A stretch of 44,524 nucleotides of DNA from Desulfovibrionaceae bacterium. Lineage in GTDB: Bacteria > Desulfobacterota > Desulfovibrionia > Desulfovibrionales > Desulfovibrionaceae. The DNA lies in assembly GCA_029008115.1 (NCBI GenBank), contig JAQXJC010000019.1, forward strand, positions 1 to 44,524, written 5' to 3'. Both the position numbers and the translations under genes were made by a program. Shown piece after piece: positions 15,029 to 23,398 of this stretch (its first letter is position 1; each line of letters opens with the position of its first letter). The notes under the pieces were generated by a model. The model ran no database searches. It was not told where the DNA came from and saw only the letters and a list, made by a program, of their open reading frames with translations.

Positions 15029-18025
15029 TTACCAGTCCAGCGTAGCCTTGAAGGCGCGGGCCAGATCATCCACGCGCTCATGCAACACGGGGCTGTCGCC
15101 ACTGGACAGGGTCAGATGACCATCGTCGGTGACTTCGCCCACGCGGGTGCAGAGCTGCCATGCCGACAGCGCATCCATGAAGCAGGCAAATTCTGGCTTC
15201 ACGCTGACCAGCAGACGGCTGGCGGATTCGCTGTACAGCAGCTCCGTCCGGCTCATGCCTTCCATGGCGCGGATGGCGTTGAGGTCCACCCTGGCGCCCA
15301 GACGGCCGCCGATGCACATTTCTGCCAGAGCCACGGCAAAGCCGCCGTCGGAAAGGTCATGCGCGGCGGAAATGGCGCGCTGCCCGGTGAGGGCGGCAAC
15401 AGCGCGGTAGCGCGGCAGGGCCGTGCCGGCGTCCACCTGCGGTACGCGCCCACCTCTGATGCCTAGCTGCTGCGCGGCTTCGGAGCCGGCCATTTCGCGC
15501 CAGGTGCCGCCAAGCAGATAAATCTGATCGCCGGCCTTCTTGAAGTCCGTGGTCTGGGCGCAGGTCACGTTGTTGATAACACCCATGACGCTGAACAGCA
15601 CGGTGGGGGGAATGGAGATTTTTTCGCCGCCGCCCGTGTAGTCGTTCTTCATGGAGTCCTTGCCGGAAATGCAGGGCACGCCAAAGGCCAGCGAGAAGTG
15701 CTGGAGGGCCTTGCAGGCGCGGACGAGCTGGGCCAGCTTGTATTCGCCGTCGGGCGTCTTGGCGCTCTGCACCGGGTCGCACCAGCAGAAGTTGTCCACA
15801 CCGGCCAGCTTGTCCGGATCGGCTCCCGTGGCCACGGCATTGCGGATGGCTTCGTCCATGGCGTTGGCCATCATCCAGTAGGTATCGTAATCGCTGAACT
15901 TGGGGCAGATGCCGTGCGAAATGACAAGGCCGGCATCGGATTCCAGCACGGGACGAATGACGCCCGCATCGGAAGGACCGTCGCGCCTGACGCCGCAGAG
16001 GGGTTTCACCACGCTGCCGCCGCGCACTTCATGGTCATACTGGCGGATGATGTATTCCTTGGAGCAGATGTTCAGGCGGCCGAGCATGGTCTTCAGGAAG
16101 TCGCCCTCGCTGATGCCGGTGACCTCCACGCGCTCGTCCTTCACTTCCGGCGCCTTCCACACGGCCTTCAGCTGGAGCTGGGGATTGCCGTTGTGCATGA
16201 ATTCCATGTCCAGCGAGGCCACAGGGCGGCCGTTGTGAACGACTTCAAACAGGCCGCTGTCATTGAAGGTGCCCAGGGCAGTGGCCTCCACATCCATGAC
16301 GGCGGCCAGCTTCAGGAATTCGTCCAGCTTTGCCGGGGGAACGGCCAGCGTCATGCGCTCCTGCGCCTCGGACAGCATGATTTCCCAGGGGCGCAGGCCG
16401 TCGTACTTCAGCGGCGCCTTGGAGATGTCCAGCGTGCAGCCGTTGGTATCCTCGGCCATTTCCCCCACGGAGGAGGAAAGACCGCCCGCGCCGTTGTCGG
16501 TGATGGCATTGTACAGGCCAAGATCGCGGGCGCGCATGATGAAGTCGTACATCTTGCGCTGGGTGATGGGGTCGCCAATCTGCACGGCCGTGGCGGGAGA
16601 GCCTTCGTGCAGCTCTTCGGAAGAGAAGGTGGCGCCGTGGATGCCGTCCTTGCCGATGCGGCCGCCGGTCATGACGATGACATCGCCCACCTGCGCCTTC
16701 TTTTCCCAGCCGGGCTTGCCGTTGACTTCTGTGGGGATGATGCCCACCGTACCGCAGTAGACCAGCGGCTTGCCAAGGTAGCGTTCGTCAAAGACGAGAG
16801 AGCCGTTGACCGTGGGCACACCGGACTTGTTGCCGCCGTGCTCCACGCCTTCGCGCACGCCTTCAAGAACGCGGCGGGGATGCAGCAGGCGCGGCGGCAG
16901 CGCATCTTCATGGAAGGGGGAGGCAAAGCAGAACACGTCCGTATTGCAGACAAGCTCCGCGCCCATGCCCGTGCCCATGGGGTCGCGGTTCACGCCCACG
17001 ATGCCGGTGAGCGCGCCGCCGTAGGGATCGAGCGCGGAGGGGCTGTTGTGCGTCTCCACCTTGATGCAGGCGGCATAGCCGTTGATGAAGTCGATAACGC
17101 CGGCATTGTCCTTGAAGACGGACTTGCAGTAGTCATTTTCGCCCATGCGCTGGCGCAGGGTCCTGGTGGTGTCCCGGATGCAGGTTTTGTAGAGATTGTC
17201 CACATCCTCGCGCTGTCCGGTCTCTTCGTTCACATAGTCGATGCGGGAGGCGAAAATCTTGTGCTTGCAATGTTCCGACCATGTCTGCGCCAGCACCTCC
17301 ATTTCCGCGTCCGTGGGATCGGCGGGCAGGCCGGCGGCCTTGCGGCGGGCGGCCACGTCGGGAGACTGGTAGTAGGCCAGCACACGCTTCATTTCTTCCA
17401 GCGTCAGGGCCCAGGTGTTTTCACGGCTGGTTCTGATCATGGTCTCGTCGTCCATCCGCGAGAGCGGAATGACCTCCACGGTGTCGCAGGCGGAGCCGGT
17501 GACCTGCGCGGCCTGCGGCTCGAAAGGCTCGCGCTGCCATTCATCCGCGCTCTTCAGACGGAAGCGCTGAATGAGATTGTTGCAGAGCAGGTCGGAGGCG
17601 ATGCGCTCCACCGTGGCGCGATCCAGCGGCTGTTCCTTGGCGGACTGGATGCGGTACTGCACGGAGGTGTAGACCTTGATGTTCTCGCGGGAGACGCGCA
17701 GCACCATGGCGGCGGTGTCGCGGGCCGTGCGGCCTTCATTGTCCGTCACGCCGGGGCGGAAGCCCACCTCCAGTATCCAGTCGGCGGCAAAGCCATCCAG
17801 AGGCAGCGGCTCCAGCGATGCCTTCTGCATGACGGGATCATGCCAGATGGCTTCGTTCAGCAGGCGTTCCACCTGCGCTTTTTCCAGTCCGTCCACGGTG
17901 AAGACCTTCACCTGGCGCACCGCTTCCACGGGGATTTGCAGGGCTTTGGTAATGTGCAGGGCGGTCTTGCGTCCCTGCGTGTCGCTCAGATGGGGGTGTA
18001 GACCCGCTTCCAGACGGTAGAGCAT
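15029..18025 (-). CDS. purL: Phosphoribosylformylglycinamidine synthase, PurS-PurL fusion without glutaminase domain
   Basis: Fourth step of purine synthesis: FGAR plus glutamine nitrogen plus ATP to FGAM. The 998-residue protein begins with two segments resembling the small subunit PurS (LEAGLHPHLSDTQGRKTA at about 6-23, and VGFRPGVTDNEGRTARDT near 87-104). The catalytic PurL part follows with TWSEHCKHKIF and VETHNSPSALDPYGGA..GIVGVNRD, and near the end DLSDGGFAVALAEM. The C-terminal class I glutaminase of the large E. coli-type enzyme is absent, so a separate PurQ must supply ammonia from elsewhere in the genome. It is the last gene of a leftward run starting near 22296 and is followed by a hairpin. 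Confidence 0.94.
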   Translation of the reverse strand: MLYRLEAGLHPHLSDTQGRKTALHITKALQIPVEAVRQVKVFTVDGLEKAQVERLLNEAIWHDPVMQKASLEPLPLDGFAADWILEVGFRPGVTDNEGRTARDTAAMVLRVSRENIKVYTSVQYRIQSAKEQPLDRATVERIASDLLCNNLIQRFRLKSADEWQREPFEPQAAQVTGSACDTVEVIPLSRMDDETMIRTSRENTWALTLEEMKRVLAYYQSPDVAARRKAAGLPADPTDAEMEVLAQTWSEHCKHKIFASRIDYVNEETGQREDVDNLYKTCIRDTTRTLRQRMGENDYCKSVFKDNAGVIDFINGYAACIKVETHNSPSALDPYGGALTGIVGVNRDPMGTGMGAELVCNTDVFCFASPFHEDALPPRLLHPRRVLEGVREGVEHGGNKSGVPTVNGSLVFDERYLGKPLVYCGTVGIIPTEVNGKPGWEKKAQVGDVIVMTGGRIGKDGIHGATFSSEELHEGSPATAVQIGDPITQRKMYDFIMRARDLGLYNAITDNGAGGLSSSVGEMAEDTNGCTLDISKAPLKYDGLRPWEIMLSEAQERMTLAVPPAKLDEFLKLAAVMDVEATALGTFNDSGLFEVVHNGRPVASLDMEFMHNGNPQLQLKAVWKAPEVKDERVEVTGISEGDFLKTMLGRLNICSKEYIIRQYDHEVRGGSVVKPLCGVRRDGPSDAGVIRPVLESDAGLVISHGICPKFSDYDTYWMMANAMDEAIRNAVATGADPDKLAGVDNFCWCDPVQSAKTPDGEYKLAQLVRACKALQHFSLAFGVPCISGKDSMKNDYTGGGEKISIPPTVLFSVMGVINNVTCAQTTDFKKAGDQIYLLGGTWREMAGSEAAQQLGIRGGRVPQVDAGTALPRYRAVAALTGQRAISAAHDLSDGGFAVALAEMCIGGRLGARVDLNAIRAMEGMSRTELLYSESASRLLVSVKPEFACFMDALSAWQLCTRVGEVTDDGHLTLSSGDSPVLHERVDDLARAFKATLDW

Positions 18026-18077
18026 AACGAGACTCCGTGTTCAGTTCAGCTGTTCAGCAAAGGGAATGAGAGCAAAT

Positions 18078-19043
18078 TTATTTTTCTCGCTGCTGCACAT
18101 AGTCCGTCATGCGCAGCAGGTGGCGTTTTTCCGTGCCGTCCGGCAGGATATGCAGCGCAGCCCTTGCCGTGTCAAGGCATGCTCCGGCCATTTCACGGGT
18201 TTTGATGTCAAAGCCCAGCGCCCGGATGCGCGCCCCGATGCGGGCGGCGTCTTCGTCCGTGAAGGTGCCTGCGGTGAAGGCCGCGTCAAAGGCGGCGAGT
18301 TCCTGGCCGGACAGGCTTTCGCGATACATGCGGACGGGGGGCGTGAGCTTGCCTTCCCGGATGTCGCCGCCGGAGGGCTTGCCGATAATCTCCGCAGGCG
18401 CCACATCCAGCGCATCGTCCACCATCTGGAAGGCCAGGCCCAGATTCTCGCCATAGGCGGCGGCGGCGGCGATCCGCTCTTCGGTCGCACCGGCCTTGAG
18501 GGCGCCCATGAGGCAGGCGGAACGGATCAGCCAGGCTGTCTTGCCGAGAATGATTTCATGGTAGGCGCCGGCATCCTGGGCAAGATTGCGCATGGCGGCG
18601 ATTTCCAGAATCTCTCCGGCGGCGGTGCGGCTGATGGCATCGGAAAAGGCGGTCACAAGCCGCAGATCGCCGTGTTCGGCCACAAGTCCGTTGGCGGTGG
18701 AGAGCATGGCATCCCCGGCCAGAATGCTCATGGTGGAGCCATAGACGGTGTGCACGGCGGGCGCGCCCCGGCGTGTGCCGGCATTGTCCAGCACGTCGTC
18801 ATGGATAAGTGTGGCGGCGTGCAGCATTTCCAGGGTTACGGACAGGGGATAGATGTCCTTGCCCGCGTAGCCCAGCATACGGGCCACCAGCACCGTCAGG
18901 AATGGACGCAGGCGCTTGCCGCCGGCATTGAACACGTGAAGAGCCAGCGGACGCACCGGTGCGGGCAGGCGGTCGGCGGCATCGCGCAGGGCCGCATTGA
19001 TGCGGGGCAGTTCCAGGGCGAGGCAGGCTTTGAGTTTCAGCAT
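18078..19043 (-). CDS. Trans-polyprenyl diphosphate synthase (menaquinone side chain)
   Basis: Chain-elongating prenyltransferase of 321 residues. The first Asp-rich motif is DDVLDNAGTRRG and the second is MVDDALDVAP; GGKRLRPFL near the N-terminus is the conserved substrate-binding block. Length and motifs fit octaprenyl/heptaprenyl synthases (IspB/HepT type) rather than farnesyl synthase. It lies 11 bases after mqnB, so it probably makes the menaquinone tail. The chain length cannot be read with confidence. Confidence 0.88.
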   Translation of the reverse strand: MLKLKACLALELPRINAALRDAADRLPAPVRPLALHVFNAGGKRLRPFLTVLVARMLGYAGKDIYPLSVTLEMLHAATLIHDDVLDNAGTRRGAPAVHTVYGSTMSILAGDAMLSTANGLVAEHGDLRLVTAFSDAISRTAAGEILEIAAMRNLAQDAGAYHEIILGKTAWLIRSACLMGALKAGATEERIAAAAAYGENLGLAFQMVDDALDVAPAEIIGKPSGGDIREGKLTPPVRMYRESLSGQELAAFDAAFTAGTFTDEDAARIGARIRALGFDIKTREMAGACLDTARAALHILPDGTEKRHLLRMTDYVQQREK

Positions 19044-19054
19044 GAAAGGATCGC

Positions 19055-19753
19055 TTATGGGTTGAGAATGTCAGGAAGGGTTGCGGCCATGACCCGCAGC
19101 GCGCCGGAAAAGTCGCGGAGGCGGGCCTCCTGCGCGCTCACTAGATTGGAAACGCAGCGCAGCTCCACGCAGGGAATGCCGCGCCGCGCGCAGGCCAGCG
19201 CCACGGCAAAGCCCTCCATATTTTCCAGCAGGGCGGGAAAGGCGCTGCGCAGGGCGCGGGCGCGGGCGGGCGTGGCGCTCACGCCGGCCACGGTCAGGCT
19301 GGAAGCGCGTGCCAGTCCTGCGGGGAGGGAGAGCCCCAGTTCCGCCGCGCAGTCCGGCAGCGGCAGATGGGCGAATACGGGCTCCTGATCGCGGGGATTC
19401 CACTGCGGGAAGCGCAGAGCCTGTGCATCGCTGATGCCGCAGTCACTGCACAGGCCGTACTCGGGCAGGATTTCCTCCGTCACCAGCGCCAGCGCCCCCA
19501 GCGGGAGCGCATCCAGATCAAAGGAGCCTGCAAGTCCGGTGTTCAGCACGCCGTGGATGTCCGTCCTCGCGCCCAGTATCAGACCGAGCGCGAGGGCGGC
19601 GTTCACAGGGCCGACGCCCGTTACGTAGGCCAGCAGCTCCCGTCCCCGCCATGTGAGCGGAATCGCCTGCTGTTCCGGCAGCTCACGGCCCTGCAGGGGG
19701 GGCAGGGCCGCGGTCAGCTCCGAACCTGTGGCCGCAGTGACGAGCAGCGGCAT
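19055..19753 (-). CDS. mqnB: Futalosine hydrolase
   Basis: Cleaves futalosine (or releases the base from a related intermediate) in the alternative menaquinone pathway. The 232-residue protein has the nucleoside phosphorylase/hydrolase fold: TGVGPVNAALALG and GVLNTGLAGSFD near the N-terminus, and ENMEGFAVALACARRGIPCVELRCVSN, the substrate-binding block characteristic of MqnB. It starts three bases past the nucleotide-sugar dehydrogenase stop and is followed by a polyprenyl synthase, with ubiE nearby, which supports the menaquinone role. Confidence 0.88.
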   Translation of the reverse strand: MPLLVTAATGSELTAALPPLQGRELPEQQAIPLTWRGRELLAYVTGVGPVNAALALGLILGARTDIHGVLNTGLAGSFDLDALPLGALALVTEEILPEYGLCSDCGISDAQALRFPQWNPRDQEPVFAHLPLPDCAAELGLSLPAGLARASSLTVAGVSATPARARALRSAFPALLENMEGFAVALACARRGIPCVELRCVSNLVSAQEARLRDFSGALRVMAATLPDILNP

Positions 19754-19756
19754 GAA

Positions 19757-21070
19757 TTACAGCCTCCAGAGATCAATGCCTGCCGCACGCACTGCGGCCG
19801 GATCGAAAAGTCCCTTCACGTCCACCAGCACGGCCTTGCCGGGGTCGCGGTGCATGGCTTTGATGGCTTCGGGAGTGAGGACGGCGTACTCGCGGTGGCT
19901 CACGGCCAGAATCACGGCGTCCAGATCGCGGAGGTCTTCCAGAGGACGGAGCTCCTGTCCGTAGACCTGCATGGCCTCTTCCGGCGATGCCTGCGCGTCG
20001 GTCACAACGGTGGTCACGCCGTATTCCTTCAGCTCGGCAATGATGTCGGTGACGCGGGTATTGCGGAGGTCGGGGACATTTTCCTTGAAGGTGAAGCCAA
20101 GAATGCCCACGCGGGCGCCGTCGATGGTGCAGCCGCGCCTGATGAGGCGTTTTACGGTGCTTTCGGCCACATGCTTGCCCATGCTGTCATTGATGCGGCG
20201 TCCGGCAAGGATGACTTCGGGATGGTAGCCCATTTCCTCGGCCTTGTAGGTCAGGTAATAGGGGTCCACGCCGATGCAATGCCCGCCCACCATGCCGGGC
20301 CGGAAGGGAAGGAAGTTCCATTTGGTGCCGGCGGCTTCCAGCACTTCCAGCGTGTCTATGCCCATTTTGTCAAAAATCAGGGAAAGTTCATTCATAAGCG
20401 CGATGTTCAGGTCGCGCTGGGTATTTTCGATGACTTTCGCGGCCTCGGCGACCTTGATGCAGGTGGCGCGGTGGATGCCCGCCCTGACCACGGAGCCGTA
20501 CACCTGCACCAGCAGATCGGCCGTGGCATCATCGGAGCCGGAGACGATTTTTTTGATGGTTTCCAGCGTGTGCACCTTGTCGCCGGGGTTGATGCGCTCC
20601 GGAGAGTAGCCCACGGTAAAGTCCCTGCCGAAGGTCATGCCGGATTCCTGCTCCAGCAGAGGAATGCAGACTTCCTCCGTCAGCCCCGGATACACGGTGG
20701 ACTCGTAGCAGACCACGGCGCCCTGGCTCATGTGCCGGCCCACGGTGCGGGAGGAGCCGACCACGGGCGTGAGATCAGGATTGCGGTGATCATCGATGGG
20801 CGTGGGCACGGCCACGATGATGACGGCGGCATCACGCAGGGCCGCAGGGTCGGCCGTGTAGCGCACGCGGGCGGCTGCCAGCTTTTCCGGCGAGACTTCG
20901 TTGGTGTGATCCTGTCCGGATTCCAGTTCCGCAATGCGCCGGGCGTTGATGTCAAAACCGATGACGTCAAAATGATGGGACAGCGCCACGGCCAGCGGCA
21001 GCCCCACGTATCCAAGTCCCACGATGGCCAGCGGGCGCTTCCTTTCCTGGAGTTCCTGAAATGAAATCAT
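19757..21070 (-). CDS. Nucleotide-sugar dehydrogenase (UDP-HexNAc 6-dehydrogenase type)
   Basis: Oxidises the C6 hydroxyl of a UDP-sugar to a carboxylate with NAD+, making a uronic acid for surface polysaccharide. The 437-residue protein shows the Rossmann motif VGLGYVGLPLA, GFDIN at the end of strand 2, and the catalytic Cys in GGHCIGVDPYYLTYKAEEMGY, a sequence style close to WbpA/TviB enzymes acting on UDP-N-acetylhexosamines. I chose the ATG at 21070 because AGAGGA precedes it; the open frame extends 55 codons upstream without similarity. No other polysaccharide genes are adjacent, and it seems to ride in the mqnB-polyprenyl synthase-purL transcript. Confidence 0.88.
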   Translation of the reverse strand: MISFQELQERKRPLAIVGLGYVGLPLAVALSHHFDVIGFDINARRIAELESGQDHTNEVSPEKLAAARVRYTADPAALRDAAVIIVAVPTPIDDHRNPDLTPVVGSSRTVGRHMSQGAVVCYESTVYPGLTEEVCIPLLEQESGMTFGRDFTVGYSPERINPGDKVHTLETIKKIVSGSDDATADLLVQVYGSVVRAGIHRATCIKVAEAAKVIENTQRDLNIALMNELSLIFDKMGIDTLEVLEAAGTKWNFLPFRPGMVGGHCIGVDPYYLTYKAEEMGYHPEVILAGRRINDSMGKHVAESTVKRLIRRGCTIDGARVGILGFTFKENVPDLRNTRVTDIIAELKEYGVTTVVTDAQASPEEAMQVYGQELRPLEDLRDLDAVILAVSHREYAVLTPEAIKAMHRDPGKAVLVDVKGLFDPAAVRAAGIDLWRL

Positions 21071-21115
21071 TGCAATCCTCTTTACATGGGACAGATTTTC
21101 ACGCACTGTCCGGCT

Positions 21116-21316
21116 ATGGTGAACTTCGACATATCCCTGTTCTGCTGCGCGCTGGGGCTGGCCTTTGCCATGGAAGGCGCGCTTTGGGCCGCTTTTCCCG
21201 AAGGCATGCGCCGTGCCATGACGGAGATGGCGCACGCTCCCTCTTTCCTGCTGCGCGCCTGCGGGCTTGCCGCGCTGGCGCTGGGCCTGGGGCTGGTGGC
21301 CCTGGGCCGGCTGTGA
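21116..21316 (+). CDS. Small DUF2065-like membrane protein
   Basis: A 66-residue protein with two hydrophobic segments (FCCALGLAFAMEGALWAAF and LLRACGLAALALGLGLVAL) joined by a short basic loop PEGMRRAMTEMAHAP. This two-helix plan with a central P-x-x-x-R-x-A-x-x-E loop resembles DUF2065 (YjeT-like) proteins, function unknown. The start is uncertain: ATG 21116 gives the compact family-like form, ATG 21086 adds ten residues; neither has a strong ribosome binding site. It is divergent from the nucleotide-sugar dehydrogenase and convergent with ubiE. Confidence 0.7.
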   Translation: MVNFDISLFCCALGLAFAMEGALWAAFPEGMRRAMTEMAHAPSFLLRACGLAALALGLGLVALGRL

Positions 21317-21406
21317 GGCCGGATACCTGCCTCGCCGCCTGTCTCCGGGACGGGGAAGCGACCTTCTTCAGAAGCCGTCCTGCGTCCTGCCGCCTCCGGT
21401 CTGCTG

Positions 21407-22126
21407 TCAGGCGCGGGCCTTTTCCCCTATGTGCAGGCAGACAATGCCTGACGTGAGCGGAATATGCCATGCGGCGGCAAATCCCGCCTCGCGCATCTCT
21501 TCTTCCAGCGCTTCCGCCACCGGAAAATTGCGGATGGTGTCCGCAAGGTAGGCATAGGCGCTCCTGTCATGTGAAATGCACCGGCCAATGCCGGGCAGCA
21601 CATGGTTGAGATAGAGATTGTACATCCCGCCCCAGATGCGCTGTTTGCCGGAGCCGAATTCCAGAATGCAGGCACGGCCGCCGGGCACGAGCACGCGCAC
21701 CATTTCGCGGAAGGCTTCCGCGCGGGGAAGGATGTTGCGGATGCCAAAGGCCATGGTCACGGCATCCACGCAGGCATCCGGCAGGGGGAGCAGCCTGGCA
21801 TCGGCGGCAGCCGGCATGATGCGGCGGGCATTGTCGCCGTGAAGCTTCTTCCGCCCCTGGAAGAGCATGGGGGGGCAGAAGTCCAGCGCGGGCACCACGG
21901 CCTGCGGATAGCGGCGGCGAATGGCAAGGGAGACATCCAGCGTACCGGCGGCGAGGTCAAGCACCCGTCCCGTGGGCCCGAGGCGCACTTCCCTGACCAG
22001 GCGCCTGCGCCAGTAACGGTCAATGCCGCAGCTGAGGACGGTGTTCAGCAGATCATACCACGGGACAATGCGGCTGAACATGGAGGAAACGGCCTGCCCG
22101 TGGGCGGCGGGAGTGGTGCTGCTCAC
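21407..22126 (-). CDS. ubiE: Demethylmenaquinone methyltransferase
   Basis: SAM-dependent C-methylation of demethylmenaquinone, the last step of menaquinone synthesis. The 239-residue protein has the UbiE/MenG hallmarks: FSRIVPWYDLLNTVLSCGIDRYWRR at the N-terminus, the SAM motif VLDLAAGTLDVSLAI, VTMAFGIRN and LEFG. The start is a GTG at 22126 that overlaps the stop of the small upstream gene in the four bases GTGA, which indicates translational coupling. Menaquinone rather than ubiquinone is inferred from mqnB nearby and an anaerobic lifestyle. Confidence 0.93.
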   Translation of the reverse strand: MSSTTPAAHGQAVSSMFSRIVPWYDLLNTVLSCGIDRYWRRRLVREVRLGPTGRVLDLAAGTLDVSLAIRRRYPQAVVPALDFCPPMLFQGRKKLHGDNARRIMPAAADARLLPLPDACVDAVTMAFGIRNILPRAEAFREMVRVLVPGGRACILEFGSGKQRIWGGMYNLYLNHVLPGIGRCISHDRSAYAYLADTIRNFPVAEALEEEMREAGFAAAWHIPLTSGIVCLHIGEKARA

Positions 22127-22296
22127 TCTTTCTCCTTCCCTTCACGCCCCTCATGGGCGCAGATGGTTTTGTGCACGACGTCGAACATGGCCGGAAAGAC
22201 GTCGGCAAAGTTGTTGGGAGAGATGGTGCGGGCTTCGATGAACTTTGCCGCCAGCTCCTTGGTCACTTGCAGGGCTTCCTTACAGTCTTTGTCCAT
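22123..22296 (-). CDS. Small soluble protein translationally coupled to ubiE
   Basis: A 57-residue open frame, starting MDKDCKEALQVTKELAAKFIEARTISP and ending in a charged EGREGKEKE tail. It overlaps the ubiE start by four bases. The composition is that of a short all-helical protein: ALQVTKELAAKFIEA, then NNFADVFPAMFDVVHKTI. I recall similar small proteins in delta-proteobacteria but cannot name a function. GAGGACGAT precedes the ATG, a weak but usable ribosome binding site. The coupling argues that it is really translated. Confidence 0.72.
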   Translation of the reverse strand: MDKDCKEALQVTKELAAKFIEARTISPNNFADVFPAMFDVVHKTICAHEGREGKEKE

Positions 22297-22305
22297 ATCG
22301 TCCTC

Positions 22306-22366
22306 AAAAAGAAAAACCCGCCCGTTGGGGAATGGCCGGCCCCACCACGGGTGAGCCTGGGCGGGT
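22306..22366 (-). terminator. Terminator-like hairpin after the coiled-coil gene
   Basis: On the minus strand ACCCGCCC (22359-22366) pairs with GGGCGGGT (22316-22323); a T-rich run (TTTTTCTTTTTG) follows. The 35-base loop is itself GC-rich. It lies between the coiled-coil gene and the small gene ahead of ubiE, so these are probably separate transcripts. Confidence 0.7.
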
Positions 22367-22407
22367 AAAGGGCGGGAGCTGTGGCCCCCATCCCTTTTGT
22401 TGATGTG

Positions 22408-23184
22408 TCAGGACTGCGCGACAAGGGCCGCAATCTCTTCGCGCAGAATGCGCGCGGCGGCCGCGGCGGCCATTGCTTCCACGCGCCTGTCCATGTCGGC
22501 TTCCAGTGCGGCGAGCTTGCGCTCCAGCGCGGCGCACCGCTGTTCCAGCGCCGAAAATTCCGTGGCCTGATCCGGCCGCCAGGGCATGTGGCGTTCCATA
22601 CCGTTCAGGCGTTCCTCCATGCCGGAGAGACGGGCATCCAGTGCGGCGGCACGCTCTGCAAAGGCATCCGCCCACTGTTCCGCGTCGCCGCATCGCCCGG
22701 CCACGCCGGCAACGGCCTGCTCCGCCTGCCGGAGCCGCCGCTCCAGGGCTTCCGCACCTGCGGAGCCCGCGCCCTGCTGTTCGTCAGGCCCGCGCCCCAT
22801 CACTTCGCGGAACATGGCTGTCAGTCCCGCATGCAGGGGGCTCCCCTCCTGCAACAGGGGGAGCAGATCGGCGCCGTTCCGCCGTTCCGCCTCCAGCCGG
22901 CGGAGCTGCTCCCTGAGCTCGCGCAGCTCTTCCTGCTGCCGGGCCACACGCCGCTCCAGCGGGAGCGCGGTATCGGACGCGGCTTCATGCGCGGCAAAGT
23001 CCGCCAGCGATGTGGCGATGAGCGCCGCGCCGCCCGGCAGGGGAGGTTCCCCGCCGTCCGCTCCCGTGGCCGTGGCAGAGCTGGGGACGGAAATCTCGCT
23101 GCGGGTGGCGGGCGTGCCGGCGGCAATGATGTCCGTCAGGTCGATAATCTCGTCGTCGTGCGCAGGCATGATCTTGGCATCCAT
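22408..23184 (-). CDS. Coiled-coil protein of unknown function
   Basis: Not recognised. The 258-residue protein begins with the acidic element DDEIIDLTDIIAAG, then a low-complexity Ala/Pro/Gly linker (to about residue 75), then long heptad-rich helices (LERRVARQQEELRELREQLRRLEAERR; LEQRCAALERKLAALEADMDRRVEAM) and ends in LREEIAALVAQ. No signal peptide or membrane segment. It has a promoter upstream and a hairpin downstream, so it is probably monocistronic. Scaffold or polar-organising roles are possible but unsupported. Its real start could be a later ATG five codons in. Confidence 0.72.
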   Translation of the reverse strand: MDAKIMPAHDDEIIDLTDIIAAGTPATRSEISVPSSATATGADGGEPPLPGGAALIATSLADFAAHEAASDTALPLERRVARQQEELRELREQLRRLEAERRNGADLLPLLQEGSPLHAGLTAMFREVMGRGPDEQQGAGSAGAEALERRLRQAEQAVAGVAGRCGDAEQWADAFAERAAALDARLSGMEERLNGMERHMPWRPDQATEFSALEQRCAALERKLAALEADMDRRVEAMAAAAAARILREEIAALVAQS

Positions 23185-23295
23185 GACAGTCTCGCATGCG
23201 TGTCAGCGTGAAGTGGAAGGCACCGGGGGACGGCTGGCGGAGCCATCGTCGCCGCAGCGGCGTGCCGCCAGGCCGCCCTGTGGGCAAGCGCCGGC

Positions 23296-23324
23296 AGAAT
23301 AGCAAAATATCCCTGAATAGGCAA
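23296..23324 (-). promoter_or_regulatory. Probable promoter of the coiled-coil gene
   Basis: Minus strand TTGCCT (23319-23324), a 17-base spacer and TATTCT (23296-23301, four of six consensus). It lies about 112 bases upstream of the start codon. Confidence 0.55.
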
Positions 23325-23348
23325 ACGGGAGATGCCGCGGGCGGCATG

Positions 23349-23375
23349 AAAAAAGCCCGCCGCAGAGCGACGGGC
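23349..23375 (-). terminator. Intrinsic terminator of the cytochrome c3 gene
   Basis: On the minus strand GCCCG pairs with CGGGC around a short loop, extended by partial pairing, followed by six T. It lies 24 bases after the cytochrome stop codon. Confidence 0.8.
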
Positions 23376-23398
23376 CGGACAGGCGCGGAAGGGACTGC

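Noticed and set aside
15698..18001. 767-codon frame antisense to purL
   Set aside because: Shadow of the purL codon bias; composition (His, Gly, Ala, Val repeats) has no domain.
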